From the NCBI RefSeq assembly GCF_001625305.1, contig NW_017803157.1, positions 133,991-197,990 on the forward strand: a stretch of 64,000 nucleotides of DNA, read 5' to 3'. Shown here piece after piece: positions 49,001 through 61,874 of this stretch. The notes beneath the pieces are model-generated. The model had not been told where the DNA came from. It worked only from the letters and a program-made list of their open reading frames with translations, and did no database searches. How positions within the stretch are numbered: the first letter of the stretch is position 1; every line of letters starts with the position of its first letter. The position numbers and the translations under genes are program-made. The stretch comes from Branchiostoma belcheri (Eukaryota; Chordata; Leptocardii; Amphioxiformes; Branchiostomatidae).

Positions 49001-52000
49001 ATTTTGCTAGCACAATACATGTTAAGACAATTTACAATATTCAGTTATTTGTCTACAATGAATAACTTGAATGTTTATTCTGACAGTTACCAAAGACCAT
49101 AAATTATATTTATTACACATTTAAGAGGCAAGCAGCCCAATTTTACAGAAAAAATTGCGAGTTTAGCAATTTCTATTTTAAAGTCAAACCACTATTACTG
49201 AAGCACCATCGCAAGCCGTATTTCAACACATTAATTTATCTATGTCCTTTTCAATGTCCTTTTATATAATACATTAGGTACTTTATAGTATCCATTTATT
49301 TGCAGTTTATAGGATCCATTTCCTTTAAAACATTTTACGGGACAGCTTAGTACAATCCGGTATATCTTTGGAACACCATTATCAATTCAAAAGCTTTTCG
49401 TGTCTCTAAGTGTGAGATTTATTTTCCAGTATCTTGGTAATCTTCCTCGCGTTCGACTTAAGGGCAGATTAGATAGATCTCAAAGAACATTGTGCATTCG
49501 CCATGTCTAATAGTAATACGCATAATGCCTGAAAAGTATCTTATTTTGACTACAATGTTTGGAGATAACCACATTTGTGTCAACGGCAGCGAGGAATATT
49601 CACGAGATTATTTTATCGTTGATAATACCGGCGAACTTTAGCATTTAAACTGGTAACGTTATTAATACATGCCGTTAGGTTGGAAATTAATGGTCGCAGC
49701 CATCAAGGCAAATCTGTGCCATATGTCGACTTCCATTCCAAATTTGCAAAATAAATTACATTCATAAACTCACAGCTTTCCAGCACCAGGCTACAGTTCT
49801 GCACGTCCATTGGATAATTCATCATGTTCATCATACAACTGGCAACGGTCGTGAGTCTGGAATTAAAATCAATGGGGAAAGTTATGATGGTCTATTATAC
49901 ACTTAGCTTGGTAGAAAATGAGTGAATTCTGGATGAATGGTTCTGCCGTAATGAATCGAAAAATCGCGGTTGCGTGAGCTTCATACTCTGATATTTGTCG
50001 TGGGGGGAGGGGTATTTCAGAGCAGGCTGTTACAGAACCAACTGCTACCAAGGACCTAGGACAGCTTTAATAGTACAAAGACAGCTATATTTGTACGACA
50101 AATGTATTGATAAGCAAAGGATGCCCTGAATTTGCGATCTTGCAATTAATATCAATGATATGGGTGTATCATTACATAGCACGTCTCATGGTCATATTTG
50201 AGTCATCTTAGAAAAGTCAAACACAAGACATCGCAATAAAATATCAAAAGCATCCAATACGATTTCAGAGCAGAAAAACTGGAAATATTCGAATCTGAAT
50301 ACGTCAATCTTTATGAATTGACTTCACATTAGCATACTGCTTCACATTACCACATTTCAATCATGTGTTAGGTATCTAAAACTGCAGAAACAAGCCCAAA
50401 GATGAGTCCTTTATTTTATGGGTGGTACCCTAAAATCATCTCAGGGTCCTTCCAGTAACCATTGTCTTTCAACATTTTGGGTCCCTTTGCTCCCTGAGGG
50501 TCACTACATGACTATACATTGGGGTAGTGTGTTTTCAACTCAGTATGTGGATAAGTGACTAGAATATTGACTTTGAAAAGTCAATAAGTGAGTAGAATAT
50601 TGACTCCAAGCCCTAGAACCACACTGGATGCCTTTAAGACTAGTTTACCGCAGGTTGTATTCAATCATCCCGTTTGAGAAGATCTTCATGGCCCTGTTTT
50701 TCACGGTGACTTCGTGGAAGTACGACTGTTTCCCGTTGACGAAGTAGGTGTCAGGCACCCAAACTTTGCTGAGATAGTCGTCGGCGAGATCATACGACTC
50801 GACATCCCCCGAGAACGATAGACGCTCGTCGTGCCAACTCTGCGACAAATCCATCGTCATTGTGTAGTCCTGCCAGGCGAGAACAGTATTCACATGAGAT
50901 TCAGTCAATAATTATTCATTCAGGGTACGGATGGTTGGGAGGGGTGCAGGTTTGTGCACTGACATAATAACTTTACTAGCGCACGACAATTGTGTATGTT
51001 ACAATGTATGGCAACAACTACCGAACATAGTACAAAAAGGAAAGGGTATAGAATGAAAATTAACATCCTAATTACTAAACATCAAGGGATAATACAGTAT
51101 ACAATCAAGTAGCGGACATCAGGTACTTAAGCCTGGGAACCCTTGAAAATTAAAAAGCACATTACTCTGAAGACAAAATGAGTAAATAGTTATTAATAGT
51201 TAAATCAATAATTAAACTACCTCAGATATTCTCATGTCTGCTTGTGAACCGAATACATTCTCTGCAGTAATTTCTTGGAAAGGTTACAACTTATGTTGGT
51301 TACAATGCAATATTTATCAAAAGTAGTCTGCTATTAAAAGAAAATACCGCAGAGAGATATTGACTAATGTTGCAATATCTGCAAGTCCTTCCAGTAAACC
51401 CCATCGGGCCACGGTCTGTTGTCAGAACGCGTTACTGTTACAAATTGACCGTCCTTCCAGGCAGAGGTGAGCTGATAGATCCGCGGACTTTCTGCCAGGC
51501 TGACCTGACCTGTCGATGATCAAGGGACTGTCGTGTCTGACTGAAGTGTACCGTCTGTACTACATCACGACCCAAATGTCCCCAGAGGAGATTGTATCAT
51601 ATGGAAACACGCCAAGATTCCGAAAGGTCGATTCGACAATCTTCTTGCCACTATTTATACACGTCTTATTGCCGCATTCAAACTTATGGAACTTTACGAT
51701 GAATTGAATTCCTTAAGCAAACTGGTTGATGTTAAATGTGCAGAGTTTACTTTAATGACGTTTATTGTATTATTAGTATTGTTATTAGATGGCGAATGTA
51801 AATAGTTGTTATGATGTTTGTATTTACAATGTATCTAAGAGGACTCAAAGAAGAGTAGAAGAAGAATGAATCTTTATTCAACTTGCAGACTTACACAGCC
51901 TGAATTTTGTTGAATTTACGAACAGTTTAAAACATACATACAAAGTAAAACAAACATAATCAATTATTGACAAGAAAGTACACTTATCATTCGAAAACGC

Positions 52001-55000
52001 TTGTGTTGGTTGGGATTAGTGAATTGATATAAATATAAAATGTATACATAAATACATTGTATCGTAACGTCGTGGTAAATAAATACATAAATATAGTATG
52101 TCCTCCGATCAATGAGCTAATTAGAGGTTCCTGAAATAAGCAAACTCAATTTAAAAAAGTACTCGAGTGTTCTTAATAAGGGAATGAACGGAACACAAGA
52201 TTTTCTCACTTTTTTGCATGAGCTCACTCGACATTTTCATGACCTTTGCTATCAGTTCTGAATTCACATTCACGCTCGCGGAAGGGTTTGCGCGCTGCTG
52301 CATCTGGATCACGGTAAGATCTAGACGGATTGACCTTTCTAAAGATGTTAGAGATGATGGAGCATAACCATATCTAGGGGAGTGTTATCTATCCTCGGGA
52401 TATAGAACACCGGAGTGTGGTGCCAAATGTTGTTTGAACCCATGTATGTATGCCAAAAAAACAGTTACTCATTCATGACAAGCAACTAGATATGATTTTG
52501 CAAACGGTCAGGGGTTTTGTCATCACCTTATATACTGCTTACCCCGATTTGCATCGGATTACGAGCAGCCGCACATGTCAGTGTCATCGTCTCCAAAATC
52601 ATATCCAGTTGCTAGAGTAAATGTTTTGGGCGTATCTTTGATACCTGGATGTCTAACCTTCACCGACGCATGTATGTATGTATGTATGTATGTAAGTAAG
52701 TAGTTAAGTTAAACGCAACACATTGACAGCAAGCACACCGAATTAGCTGTATGCAGATCCTAATAAGTCACTCATTCTGGAGATTTGAATAGATCACTAG
52801 CAGTCTAACAGCACGCAAATACTCCTCGTTGTAGTTTGCTAGTTCACAGTTCCATACTTAATTTCAAAGATCACCTAAATTTCAAGCTCATGAAGGTAGA
52901 AGTATCTTCCTGCGATTTCAATATCACTGCAAAGAATATTACCAGGCGCACCAATATGGAACAATCGCAAAAGGGCTGACAAACTAATACATGTTCTTTA
53001 AGATCAATTATTTTGGTGGCTCTTGGCTGTCTACTTGTCTTAGAGTTGATAAGGCTAAAAGTAATTGCCAAGAAAAAGTTTCATCTAATAGTAGTTTGAA
53101 GCAGCGTTACCTACATATTATTTTGTGCGATTATAGATTTGTGTGTAATGCACAGGGCTCGAAGGACTGCTAACAATTTTCAAATATAAGTTTATGTCTT
53201 GGATACATAGAATGTATAGTACTAGCCCAGTGGTACAAGTAATAAGCCATCACATTTTGTCTGTTAATGTTGGAACGTACATCTAGTTGCACTGTGACGC
53301 CTGTTTAAGCTAATCTACATGTGCTTGAATAATAACCCAGTGGGAAGGGAAATCCCCAACGATGTTTTATCTGCAGCTTACATGCGGCGTGCTCAGAACG
53401 ATCATTCTATACAACAGTGCGCGTGGTTGCCACTGGCACTAACGTGGATCGTCGGCTATTCTAGCTTACTGTACAAGAAAACCAGCCTGATTTCCATGAA
53501 TATCATTGCCTCCATGTCAACCCCCTACGTATCTTCAAAAAGAAATATAGGGCATGTTGGGTTGATTTATGGAAGACGAAAACGCGAATGACGCGTTGCG
53601 AAAGGATTCTGAATGCTTTAACATGACACATCCGTGTCTACAGGATGATTCTCTGTCAGTTACCATGCCGGTGACAAACTGTACAAAACGAGTTTTTACG
53701 TGTAACTTAAAATCACCTCCAGTACCAATGCGGATGTATGTCAGTACAGTGCGCTGCTTACACTGCTGCTCGAATTGTTTCTCTTTTTTCCTTTTCAAAG
53801 CCATTGCTTTTATTCATCCTGTGTTGTATTTATCTTAATTAATCTTTTTCATTTCTTAGGCAAGTGAATAGCTGACAGCCTCCAGCCTTCGTTTTAGTTG
53901 CAGACTCCACCAGGCTTTTTATTCAAGTATGTACGGATTTCTAATTATACACCAGCTTATCGTAGCTTTCGGGTTATAAATGTATTCTCCGGCAAACGCC
54001 TGTAGCTATCAGATCATGGTATAGGATCACAACCCGATATAGATTTTTGAAAAACTTGATAGGGTCTGCAATGGCAGTCATGCCTTCAAATATCAGAGTT
54101 ATCAACTAAGAATTGTGTTCAAAAACTTGAATTTTCCAAGAACTATCTTTACCTCTAAGCACAGTTGGGGCATCATCGCTAGAAAGCTTTAAGGAACTCC
54201 TACAGTTAAATGTGCAAAGATTGAGTGTAACAAGTCGTTCGGTGTAATGGCAGTAGCTAGCTGCCGCCGCGCCGCGTGCATGCGAAGCCGGTGTATTACG
54301 ACGAAGGCGGTTATACCGGCTATATAGATACAGATACAGAGTATAAGCCAATGAGAAGAGTCCATTTATGGTCAAGACTTAGCGAGAAGCGTCCGATAAC
54401 TTGACAAACGAGTTGGTAAACGCAGAGTCCTCGCGCTCGATAGCACCGAGGATGCACTTAGTTCATCAGCCGTGTCATGGGCCTTTTATCTACTGGCTGT
54501 GATTCATAAAGGCCTTCGTCTCAACTTAAGTTCAGTTCTGGCACAATGAGGTTATCTACTGGAGCAGGCAAAATCGATGGCGTATCGACTGTCTCTGTAG
54601 CAGTCCGGCAACTTGAGCAAAACTCCTGCCAAATGATGAGGTCATTGCCTGGCCAGGAAACATGACGTTGGTGTGGGGGGCTACATTTGGGGCGTTTTAC
54701 ACTCGACAAGCCAAGTTTGATTCTATTTGGTAATACTTGATAAGGGGAATACTTGACAAAAACGGATAGGAATTAACAGAACCTTCAATGTCGTATACAA
54801 AATACCATCATCATCAGGTTTCGTCATCTTTTGTAGGTGAATATTTTGCGATTAACAATACACTGAGGACCAAAACCTGGGCGCCTGTTTTGTTTGACTT
54901 GACATGTACCACACAAGAATGCTAAAGAATAACCTTAGTTGATCAAGATCACCAAGCATACAAGAGTTTTCCCGTTTATCGAAAGTGATATAAAGAAGGG

Positions 55001-56837
55001 TAACACAGAACATCTGAGATAGGATGACAAACAACTGCGACTTTGCTGCATACTGACGTCACAAATCAATTTCTGGCTTTCAGGAAATCCAGTGGTTTAG
55101 CCGGCGATTATTACTTTTCAAGCGCGATATGGATTTCTTCGGGTATCTCGCCATTGGAATCTATCATTGCAGAAGTGTCATGTGTGCATATTCTGTACTT
55201 ATATGTTTGCAGCTTCTTTATTGTAAACCAGTCACAGTGCTTAAAGAAAAGAAACTATGTGTCAACCTACAATGGTATACTGTAAATGTGTGCACAGAGG
55301 TTCGAATACCTATTGAGTTGGAGCATTCACGCTTCTACTCTTGTGGTAACCAAACATATATCAACTCTTACGACTCGAGATACAAATTTGATATAGCATT
55401 GAACACTAGTGCGTAGTGATTAACATTTTGCAAATGAAGCTAACATACGTAAGACGCATAGAGCAGTTAAAGCATCGTGGCAATCCACACCCAGCATATC
55501 GCAATCAATTAAAACAGTAGCCTCGCTCCTAAAGTACTTTGTGGAGCAGCTACTCTAGAATGGACTTAGAAAACAGACTTCTAGAGTAGTCTGAATCTTG
55601 GGATTTTGCTAGATCTTATATTTCCTGATTGCACAACTTTTCTGTGTTTTTTTTTGCGGTCTAAAGGTTAAAATACAGTTAACGTTGGTCAATTTAAAAC
55701 CAAATCAAAAGCCCGGTCGGGAAGCCTGCTATGAATTCATGGAGGCTACTACATAAGCTATTGAAGCGACACGGTCCATGCCACAGTTAATGAAGTAGAT
55801 TTAAAACTCCGTGGGCTACGAAGATATGGCAAAATTACAAAACTAGCTGCCACTTCCTGAGAGTAAGATTCATTCGTTACTGTATACGTTACACGCTAGA
55901 GTGCATATATTCAAACAATCAACAGCAAATACAGGTATTATTGTGCGATTACATTCAAGTATTTAGTCTGAATCACTTTTCCTGCGGCTTCCAATGATTA
56001 TTATCAGAAGGACACAGAAAGTATGCTTGTTTTAAGGAAGAACCCATGGCCCTTTCATACGAAATATTGCACTGCCATACATGGAATATGGTGGGCACCA
56101 GGAGTTTTCTTTGATAGAGGTAGGCTCAGGCAGGGTCAGAGATTACAGAATATGACGTGATCACGAAAATAATATCTCCTGGCGTTTGAAACAGAAACAT
56201 ATCAGGTGGAAAATCAATGCATCATAAAGTGTCAGAAACGACAAAACATTTGTCAGCCCAATCGTTAAAAATGTAATTATTTCCCGGCCTTGGCAAGAAC
56301 CGACGGCGTCTCTTCCCGTGGGGAGAAATCAATGGACAGAAACGCATTGCATGAAGTGGTGGCATTTAATCGCAGTCTAAATGACCCTATTATGGTGTAG
56401 GTGAATTACATTGCACGGTATATATGTACAACCTACCATATCTTGGTCGGAAATGCTATCGATGCTGGAAACATCTATGGCAATCCCGACCGTCACTGGG
56501 GTACCTATTGGGGTACAAATACACAAGTAACATGAACAATATATTCAAAGGTACATCTAAACAGAAAAATATTTTCTTCCAATAAAACAAATGAAAAACA
56601 GAAGTTGTTTTCAAGAAATGTTACCTGCGAAATTAGGCCTGAGCCGGTTGTCATAGTTCTTGAAGATAAAGTAGTAGGGCGCTTCATCAAACTCTGTGAA
56701 ATTACTGTCCTCCTCGTACCTGTAAATAGGTAAGAAGTTTTCAACGTTTGCAACCTCTAGTCGAGTCTGTGACTATTGTAAATGGCAATTTAGACGGGAC
56801 ACAATACACAATATATAACACACACACATATATGATA

Positions 56838-56873
<36 letters not shown>

Positions 56874-57639
56874 CTGTGTGGTTGTCTGTGTACAGTATTT
56901 GCGTCAGAAATGACTAACATTCAAAGCAATGTTCATGTCAAAACCTTACACTTATTATTTACTTTCAACAGAGTAACGTGCTTTCATACACATTAAAGGT
57001 CACATATGTTTATCGCCATTAATAAACATTGCCTTTTTAATGGGACCTCTTTGACAAATCGTCTTCACTTTATAGCAGACAATAAAATCAAGGCTCACGT
57101 TTGACATCATATTTTCACAACGTTACATGACAAGCAACACTTGTACATTTTTTACGACTACGCTGTTCAAATAAAACATCAAGATTGCTTCCAGTAGATA
57201 TGGCTATAATTATATTATAATTTTCTACCATGAGACATGTGATTTCTTTGATTGACGATGATAATAATTCCTTTTGACAATAATAGTGATATCTGCTGCT
57301 GAGATAAGTTGTTCTTAGCCTAGTTTGTGACATTGAATGTCTTTTGTGTCTTATCTCCTTCTAACATCCGGCCGAAACACGATAAAGCACAACATTAGCA
57401 CAGATTGCCTTACCAGAAGGTGAACATGCAGCCATTTAGATACATTTGCTAACGACATGGAGAAAGCATTCTCGCTTAATTCTTTCCCTTTCTTGAGGTT
57501 GCATAATTTACGATCAACATCCAGACATGTTTTAATCGAAAGCACGTTAAGATACTAAACTCGATGCTCACCTTAACTTTCTGGTATATCCTCGTGCAAT
57601 CAGAATCACAATGACGAGGAGATTCGTTGGGTTGTTCAT
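40035..57639 (-). CDS. Divergent GABA-A beta-like Cys-loop channel subunit (receptor 2)
   Basis: Complete 636-residue subunit and tandem paralogue of receptor 1. Exons, 5' to 3': 57639-57572, 56719-56625, 56504-56437, 50869-50649, 49856-49774, 44677-44540, 43818-43666, 41957-41704, 40865-40035. ATG at 57639 has a good Kozak context (ACCACC) and opens a hydrophobic leader. Cys158 and Cys172 form the 13-residue Cys-loop. Loop A has PDTY and loop B has ESYGY, both as in GABA-A beta. Loop C reads LDTGAFPR, lacking the first aromatic. TM1 follows LHRDVGQ. TM2 is aberrant: the ASAAR segment is VVVGR, and 6' is Glu278 (GMETFLALLTF). TM3 (about 300-326) has IHTVDIY where relatives have VKAIDIY. The TM3-TM4 loop is basic and serine-rich; TM4 ends FNLVYWLRISTS. 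Sequons are at Asn29 and Asn171. A MITE abuts the donor of exon 8. All junctions are in phase, so the gene appears intact despite the odd pore. Ligand and ion selectivity are unknown. Confidence 0.88.
41506..41699. mobile_element. MITE family C copy 2, inserted in a splice donor of receptor 2
   Basis: Same ends as the copy at 35826 (TGCTGAGATCAC..; ..GGAAATGTGACCTAAGCA), flanked by TTA at 41503-41505 and 41700-41702. The right TTA lies inside the donor of exon 8 (exon ends 41704; GT is read from 41703-41702). See findings. Confidence 0.85.
42016..42230. mobile_element. MITE family B copy 2, in receptor 2 intron 7
   Basis: Ends TGTTTACC..GGTAAACA. TAA follows the right end; the left flank is TCA, probably a mutated duplication. 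Core GTTACCATGGTGAC is at 42123-42136. Confidence 0.75.
42687..43187. mobile_element. MITE family A, subfamily 2, in receptor 2 intron 7
   Basis: Inverted ends GGCCACTGCATGTAAATTTT and complement (aaaaattacctgctgtggcc), flanked by TAA on both sides (42684-42686, 43188-43190). 501 bp, no coding capacity. Confidence 0.85.
44210..44461. mobile_element. MITE family B copy 3, in receptor 2 intron 6
   Basis: Ends TGTTTACC..GGTAAACA, with TAA on both sides (44207-44209, 44462-44464). 252 bp, longer than copy 1 through a purine-rich (gaa) stretch. Core GTTACCATGGTGAC is at 44344-44357. Confidence 0.8.
45789..45907. mobile_element. Foldback MITE with TTAA flanks (piggyBac-like), in receptor 2 intron 5
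   Basis: Arms TGCCCCACC..TGTATATGG and the near complement (CCATATACACAG..GGTGGGGC) are flanked by TTAA on both sides (45785-45788, 45908-45911). TTAA duplication is characteristic of piggyBac elements. 119 bp. Confidence 0.65.
47353..47409. promoter_or_regulatory. Octamer, YY1-like, CRE and E-box motif cluster in receptor 2 intron 5
   Basis: Within 57 bases: a perfect octamer ATGCAAAT (47353-47360), CAATATGGCGGC (47376-47387, YY1-like), a perfect CRE TGACGTCA (47398-47405) and, overlapping it, CACGTG (47404-47409). The density is unusual for an AT-rich intron. Function is inferred. Confidence 0.4.
47804..47820. repeat. Poly-T run in receptor 2 intron 5
   Basis: Seventeen consecutive T. On the - strand it could be the A tail of an old retroposed sequence, but no element was recognised. 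Confidence 0.8.
48341..48802. mobile_element. MITE family A, subfamily 2, in receptor 2 intron 5
   Basis: The left end GGCCAAAGCAAATAAAGTTT follows TTA. The right end is aaaaattattgctgtggcc. The interior (tccgcagactcc, then the TGTCTCCTCTCC stretch) matches the copy at 42687. Confidence 0.8.
50404..50648 (-). other. Paralogue-conserved intron block, receptor 2 intron 4
   Basis: Counterpart of 13661-13867, directly behind the donor of exon 4. The 27-base identical run is at 50553-50579 and the 16-base run at 50445-50460. It also contains a near-perfect 10 bp hairpin (TATTGACTTT/AAAGTCAATA) made by a local duplication absent from receptor 1. Confidence 0.75.
50870..56436 (-). other. Intron 3 of receptor 2 (5.6 kb)
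   Basis: Separates the 68-nt exon from the loop A exon. Mostly AT-rich sequence with a GTAT microsatellite and a perfect 11 bp inverted repeat (ctactctagaa/ttctagagtag) near 55549. No exon supported. Confidence 0.6.
52672..52704. repeat. (GTAT)n microsatellite
   Basis: About seven tetranucleotide units of GTAT, ending gtaagtaagtag, in intron 3 of receptor 2. Confidence 0.85.
56840..56879. repeat. (TG)n microsatellite in receptor 2 intron 1/5' region
   Basis: An almost uninterrupted TG repeat of about 32 bases, preceded by a short (CA)n stretch at 56820-56828. It lies in the intron between exons 1 and 2 of receptor 2. Confidence 0.9.
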
Positions 57640-59276
57640 GGTGGTAGTCTTGGTGATGGAGGTAACGATGCCCAACTGAAGTGGCAGTGGCTGGTGCAGT
57701 GGTGGCTGTGTTGTAGGTAAGGGTGCTTGTGACGACTGTTCCTGTATGTTGAGTAGCTACTGCAGGCCGTGTACAGTACGTGGTGTGTACACACTAGGCG
57801 TGAGTGACGGCTGGATTTCCAGGGCGGCCGGGGATGGGTCGTTAGGTCCTACTGCGCATCGAGTCTCTAAAGATCTATCACCTTGACGTATGCTGCATGC
57901 CGCCGGTTTGCTTTGCTCGGCGATAATAAGCCTCCTTGTGGTTGCTGAATGTATCCTCGTACTAACCAATGAACTTCGTCATTTTTAGTCACGCTCAATC
58001 AAGCCTAATTACAATGAATTTAATGAAATGTGCATCCGTATGTTAGCAAATGATATCATTATCAAACCACAGTTTTTACTGTCTGGGTAATTCGTCCGGA
58101 AAAAATTACGGTCTGCCAGACGTCTGTCAATGTACATTTCCCATGTATCATTACGAAGAAGATATTATCATGATTGACATTATAATTACAAGGATTTGAC
58201 GGAAAGTAATAGAATACACCAACATGACAGCAACGTAACACATGTCAAAACAAAATAATTACAAATGCATTACACACCAGGCACGGGTACGCAAATCCCC
58301 TGCTTATGGCGTCGCTGGCGGTTCACCCCTCTGTGTATAACTGGGCATCTACGCCAGAGAACCTAATCATTGCCTTATAATTGACTGTCGCGTTCTTTTT
58401 ATTCATTGGTCCCCGAGGCACCCTTGTCGAGCCTCTGCGGCAGCCTGCAGCGGAGCGGAAAAAGAGGGGGAAGCTGCTAGCGGCTAATTTGGAATAATTT
58501 GGAACTACCCGATAGACCAATAGGCCTAACACAACTGACCTACATGTAAAAAAACACACAAAGCAAGCCTTGTGTTTTCATACCTTCCTAATACAGAAGA
58601 ATATACATATTGTGCTAAATTCGATAAATCTGGGTAGCTTATATAACGTAAAACATCATATCTAGAGCATTTCATGATAAAGTGAAAGTCGTCTTCAATA
58701 TCCTTTGTATATATATATATATGGCAAGAATGTGACAATCCTATGTGACAAAGTTGCTGAACGATACGCAAGTTCTGTAACATACTGGTTGTTGTACTGG
58801 CCGAACAGGCTTTTCGTACTTTTAATATTGTATTTTCTATGTATATGCAGTGTATTGAACTCTCTTGATAATATTCTCAAGTTTTTGAATTGTAAAAGAG
58901 TCTACAATTCAGCCATTTAAGCTGCCATCGACTTTTAAACCTGTATGTCTATTTATTTGTTTATGAATAAACCAGTCATCATCATCAAGAAAGGTACCGA
59001 AAACTCTCTGGCCAAAAGCAGCCACTGGCCATTATGCAGTGATTTACATAATTATGTCCAAGGAACCCTAATTTCTATTATCAGCGTTGAGCATTGCAGC
59101 TGCTCTGCCTCTTCAGAAGAGAACAGAAGACGAAGTGATCTGACATGAATGAAATGTCGTCCTCTCGATGCACAAGGCCAGGGCATGGCTCTTTGACAAC
59201 CAGCATCATGCATCTTGACACCTACTTGCTCGGATATTTGTGACTCTTTCTCTCCACCTCTCCCGTTTTAACCTAA

Positions 59277-59345
59277 GGTAATACTGACTTAATTTTATGG
59301 ATGACATCCTCTGAAGACCCCCAAACTAGTGCGCGCGAGCGAATA
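59277..59345. mobile_element. MITE family A, terminal fragment
   Basis: TAA followed by a degraded end that converges on ttaattttatggatgacatc and cctctgaagac, the family A terminus. The rest of the element was not identified. A run of 13 C lies just downstream. Confidence 0.45.
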
Positions 59346-59920
59346 CAAAAAATGCAGCACCCCCCCCCCCCCAAATGCTGCTTAACCACAGGCAATGCAA
59401 AGCTGGTACTGTGAATTTGCAGCAGTATATAGCGACTTTTATGACAAGCCGGCACATGCTGGCCTTTGCGACAGTTATGCCACTGTACTGACATCTTGAG
59501 TTCCGTGGAGCTTCGACAGCCTGTGCACATAAATTCTGGCAGATTTGATGTAATTAGGTTGTATAGGGTCTCCCGACATTTGCTTGACCATGCTTTAGCA
59601 CCCATAAGATATAGGAGAACATCACTGATGATCTCCACTCATGCCCAGCAAAACCGTCTTGTCCAAATGACCACCCATTGCTATTCAACATAAACAACAC
59701 TAACAGCGTATCCATCAGCAATACTTCTTACTGATATTCTTCGTCCTCCTCTAAGCACTACGAGTTGTTTTTGCCCATCAAGTAGAATGTGTCATATTTT
59801 TCTTTATTCGTGTGGCAATTTTGGGGTATTAACTGAAAATCTCTTAATGGGTCGACCCAGTTCTGTACAGACATTTCGGTAAAACCCAATGGATAGTATC
59901 GAAGGACATCTTCCCACTAA

Positions 59921-60334
59921 GGCCACACCAAGCAATTTTTATGGATGACGTCCTCGCGCGCATTGATTTTGACCTGTTTCCAGAAGAAGAAGAAAAAAAC
60001 AAGAAATTCCGCTTCCTGTAACTATGACCAGAGTCACGACAGTGGGTATGGGAAGATGTGATGAAAGGAAAAAAACAGGACAGGAAGACAACTGCTGTTC
60101 CTCTGATTTCTGACTGTTTTCTGGATAAATAACAGACTTGTTGCTAGTTACACTATTGTCCTCTCTCATTTAATTCCTGTCCTAACATTTGTCGTCCCTT
60201 TGTATATTTTAGATATACGCATCTTGCTTTTTCTCGGACCTTTTAATTCTTGAGTTTTTTTTTTTTTTTTGCGGTCTCGCATTAGATTTATAGTTTCCAG
60301 AGGACGTGATCCACAAAAATTGCTTGGTGTGGCC
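59921..60334. mobile_element. MITE family A, subfamily 1
   Basis: Inverted ends GGCCACACCAAGCAATTTTT and complement, flanked by TAA at 59918-59920 and 60335-60337. The interior matches the copy at 5767-6246, including the stretch around the CACGACAGTG. No coding capacity. Confidence 0.85.
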
Positions 60335-61874
60335 TAAACGCCATGTTCGGAATCAATTGGTGCCCCTGTCTGCCCAACACAGGGTCGCAGCTGTGGGTTC
60401 AATCGCGCTCATCTGTCCTGCTTAAGCATCCTTGAGCCATAAGGCCGTCCGTGCCACCCCAATGTCAGCCCGAAGAAGATTCAATTATCATTTTCCCAGA
60501 TAACGCGAGGATCCACGATGAATGTTTTAACTAGTGCGGAAAAGAACCTCTTGAACCCGCAGTGAACGAAGGAGGTTCGAAAATTAACATCCAGTTTTTG
60601 TATTTTTTAAACTTGTGAGTGACCTGCAGGTTTGTAGCTATGATTTCGGTAACAAAGGGAAGATATATAGGAAATCGACAAAGGTGTCTTTTTGATGTAT
60701 AGCTAGAAGAGTTAATGTGATAAAGGCACTGATATGCAAGGCCAGTAAAAGCATGGGACTTTAAGGCGGTCTAGATCTTAGGAAGGAATGCCAAGTGAAG
60801 AAAGGAATAGGTGGTTAGAAAATGGCTATAGTACAAACAAACGCAAACATGTACACGCAGACATTCACACGTTTTAAGGTGACAATTAGTTATGGATGCT
60901 CCATGCAGCATCATAGTACATACTGTAAGTCATTATTCACTTGCCTTCGTCCTAGAATGAAAAGGTGACTAAGAGAGAGATTGCTGCCTGGACGAAAAGT
61001 TGGGTTCTTCCTGCATATCTATCCATGCCGATCGATATCTGTCGCCCATTTATAAAGGCTTTTACCGACAAGATATATGTGGCAACGTGGCTGCAAAACC
61101 CTTCTTAACGACTTCAATCGTCAAGTGTTGGTCTAGGAAACGCTAAAACCTACAATTATTCCCACTTTATCCAGATATCAGAGGATTTGTGATGCATACA
61201 TACAGCCCACGTTCCGACCCTGTGCCGTTAGTTGAAAGATGCGGTACTTTTTGCATGTGGAAGTGTCTTTTGACTAGGGAACTGGGGCACTGGGTTACTA
61301 CAAATTACCGTAACCATTGCTTGAGCCACTTTCTTGGGATAAAACAGAGGCGATTGTTATCGGTGAAATGTGTCTGGAGGCCAGGGAAAAGACGTTTGAT
61401 ATGCAAGAGATATGAGCGAGATTTTGTACTCACTGTGAAACAGGAAACATTGATGTAATGGTAAAGTCATCCATGCATGATAAATCATAAATATTGCAAC
61501 TCTACAGTATCTGAATTGAAAATCGTTAAAGCTATCCCCGTTTATAAATTTCGAAATAAACAATAAAGATTACATTAGAAATGATTCCAACATATCAACT
61601 CAATATGTGTGGGTCAAAATAAATAGTTAGACCTCGTTGGAAACAGTTGTGATTGTATAAGTAGTTTAAGGTAGATAAAGTAGAGTTAAGCTTATTTTGA
61701 GTATTTCAGAAGGCACAAATGGCCACTAATCAGGTTAGGATATCGATTGGGATTCTGACGAATCGGGTTGTCCTTGCTGCTCCAGTGGTTTGTGTCTTAA
61801 GGATCTCTTTTGTGACAGAACATGCCGAGAATTCGTGATGTGTACGGTCGTTGCTTTTGTGTGGTAGAGAGTAA

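Larger units (their letters stand above)
44678..49773 (-). other. Intron 5 of receptor 2 (5.1 kb)
   Basis: Phase 1 intron splitting the Cys-loop exon from the loop B/C exon. It holds the TTAA foldback (45789), a cluster of promoter-type motifs (47353-47409), a poly-T run and MITE A (48341). No exon seen. Confidence 0.7.

Noticed and set aside
51384-51397. Third copy of gtccttccagtaa near the paralogue-conserved block
   Set aside because: Only about 13 bases match and the surroundings do not align; probably chance.
53153-53170. hAT-like terminus cagggctcgaagg
   Set aside because: No matching inverted end was found nearby.
60355-60480. SINE/tRNA-like sequence
   Set aside because: A GGTTCAATCGC string resembles a B box but there is no A box, body or tail.
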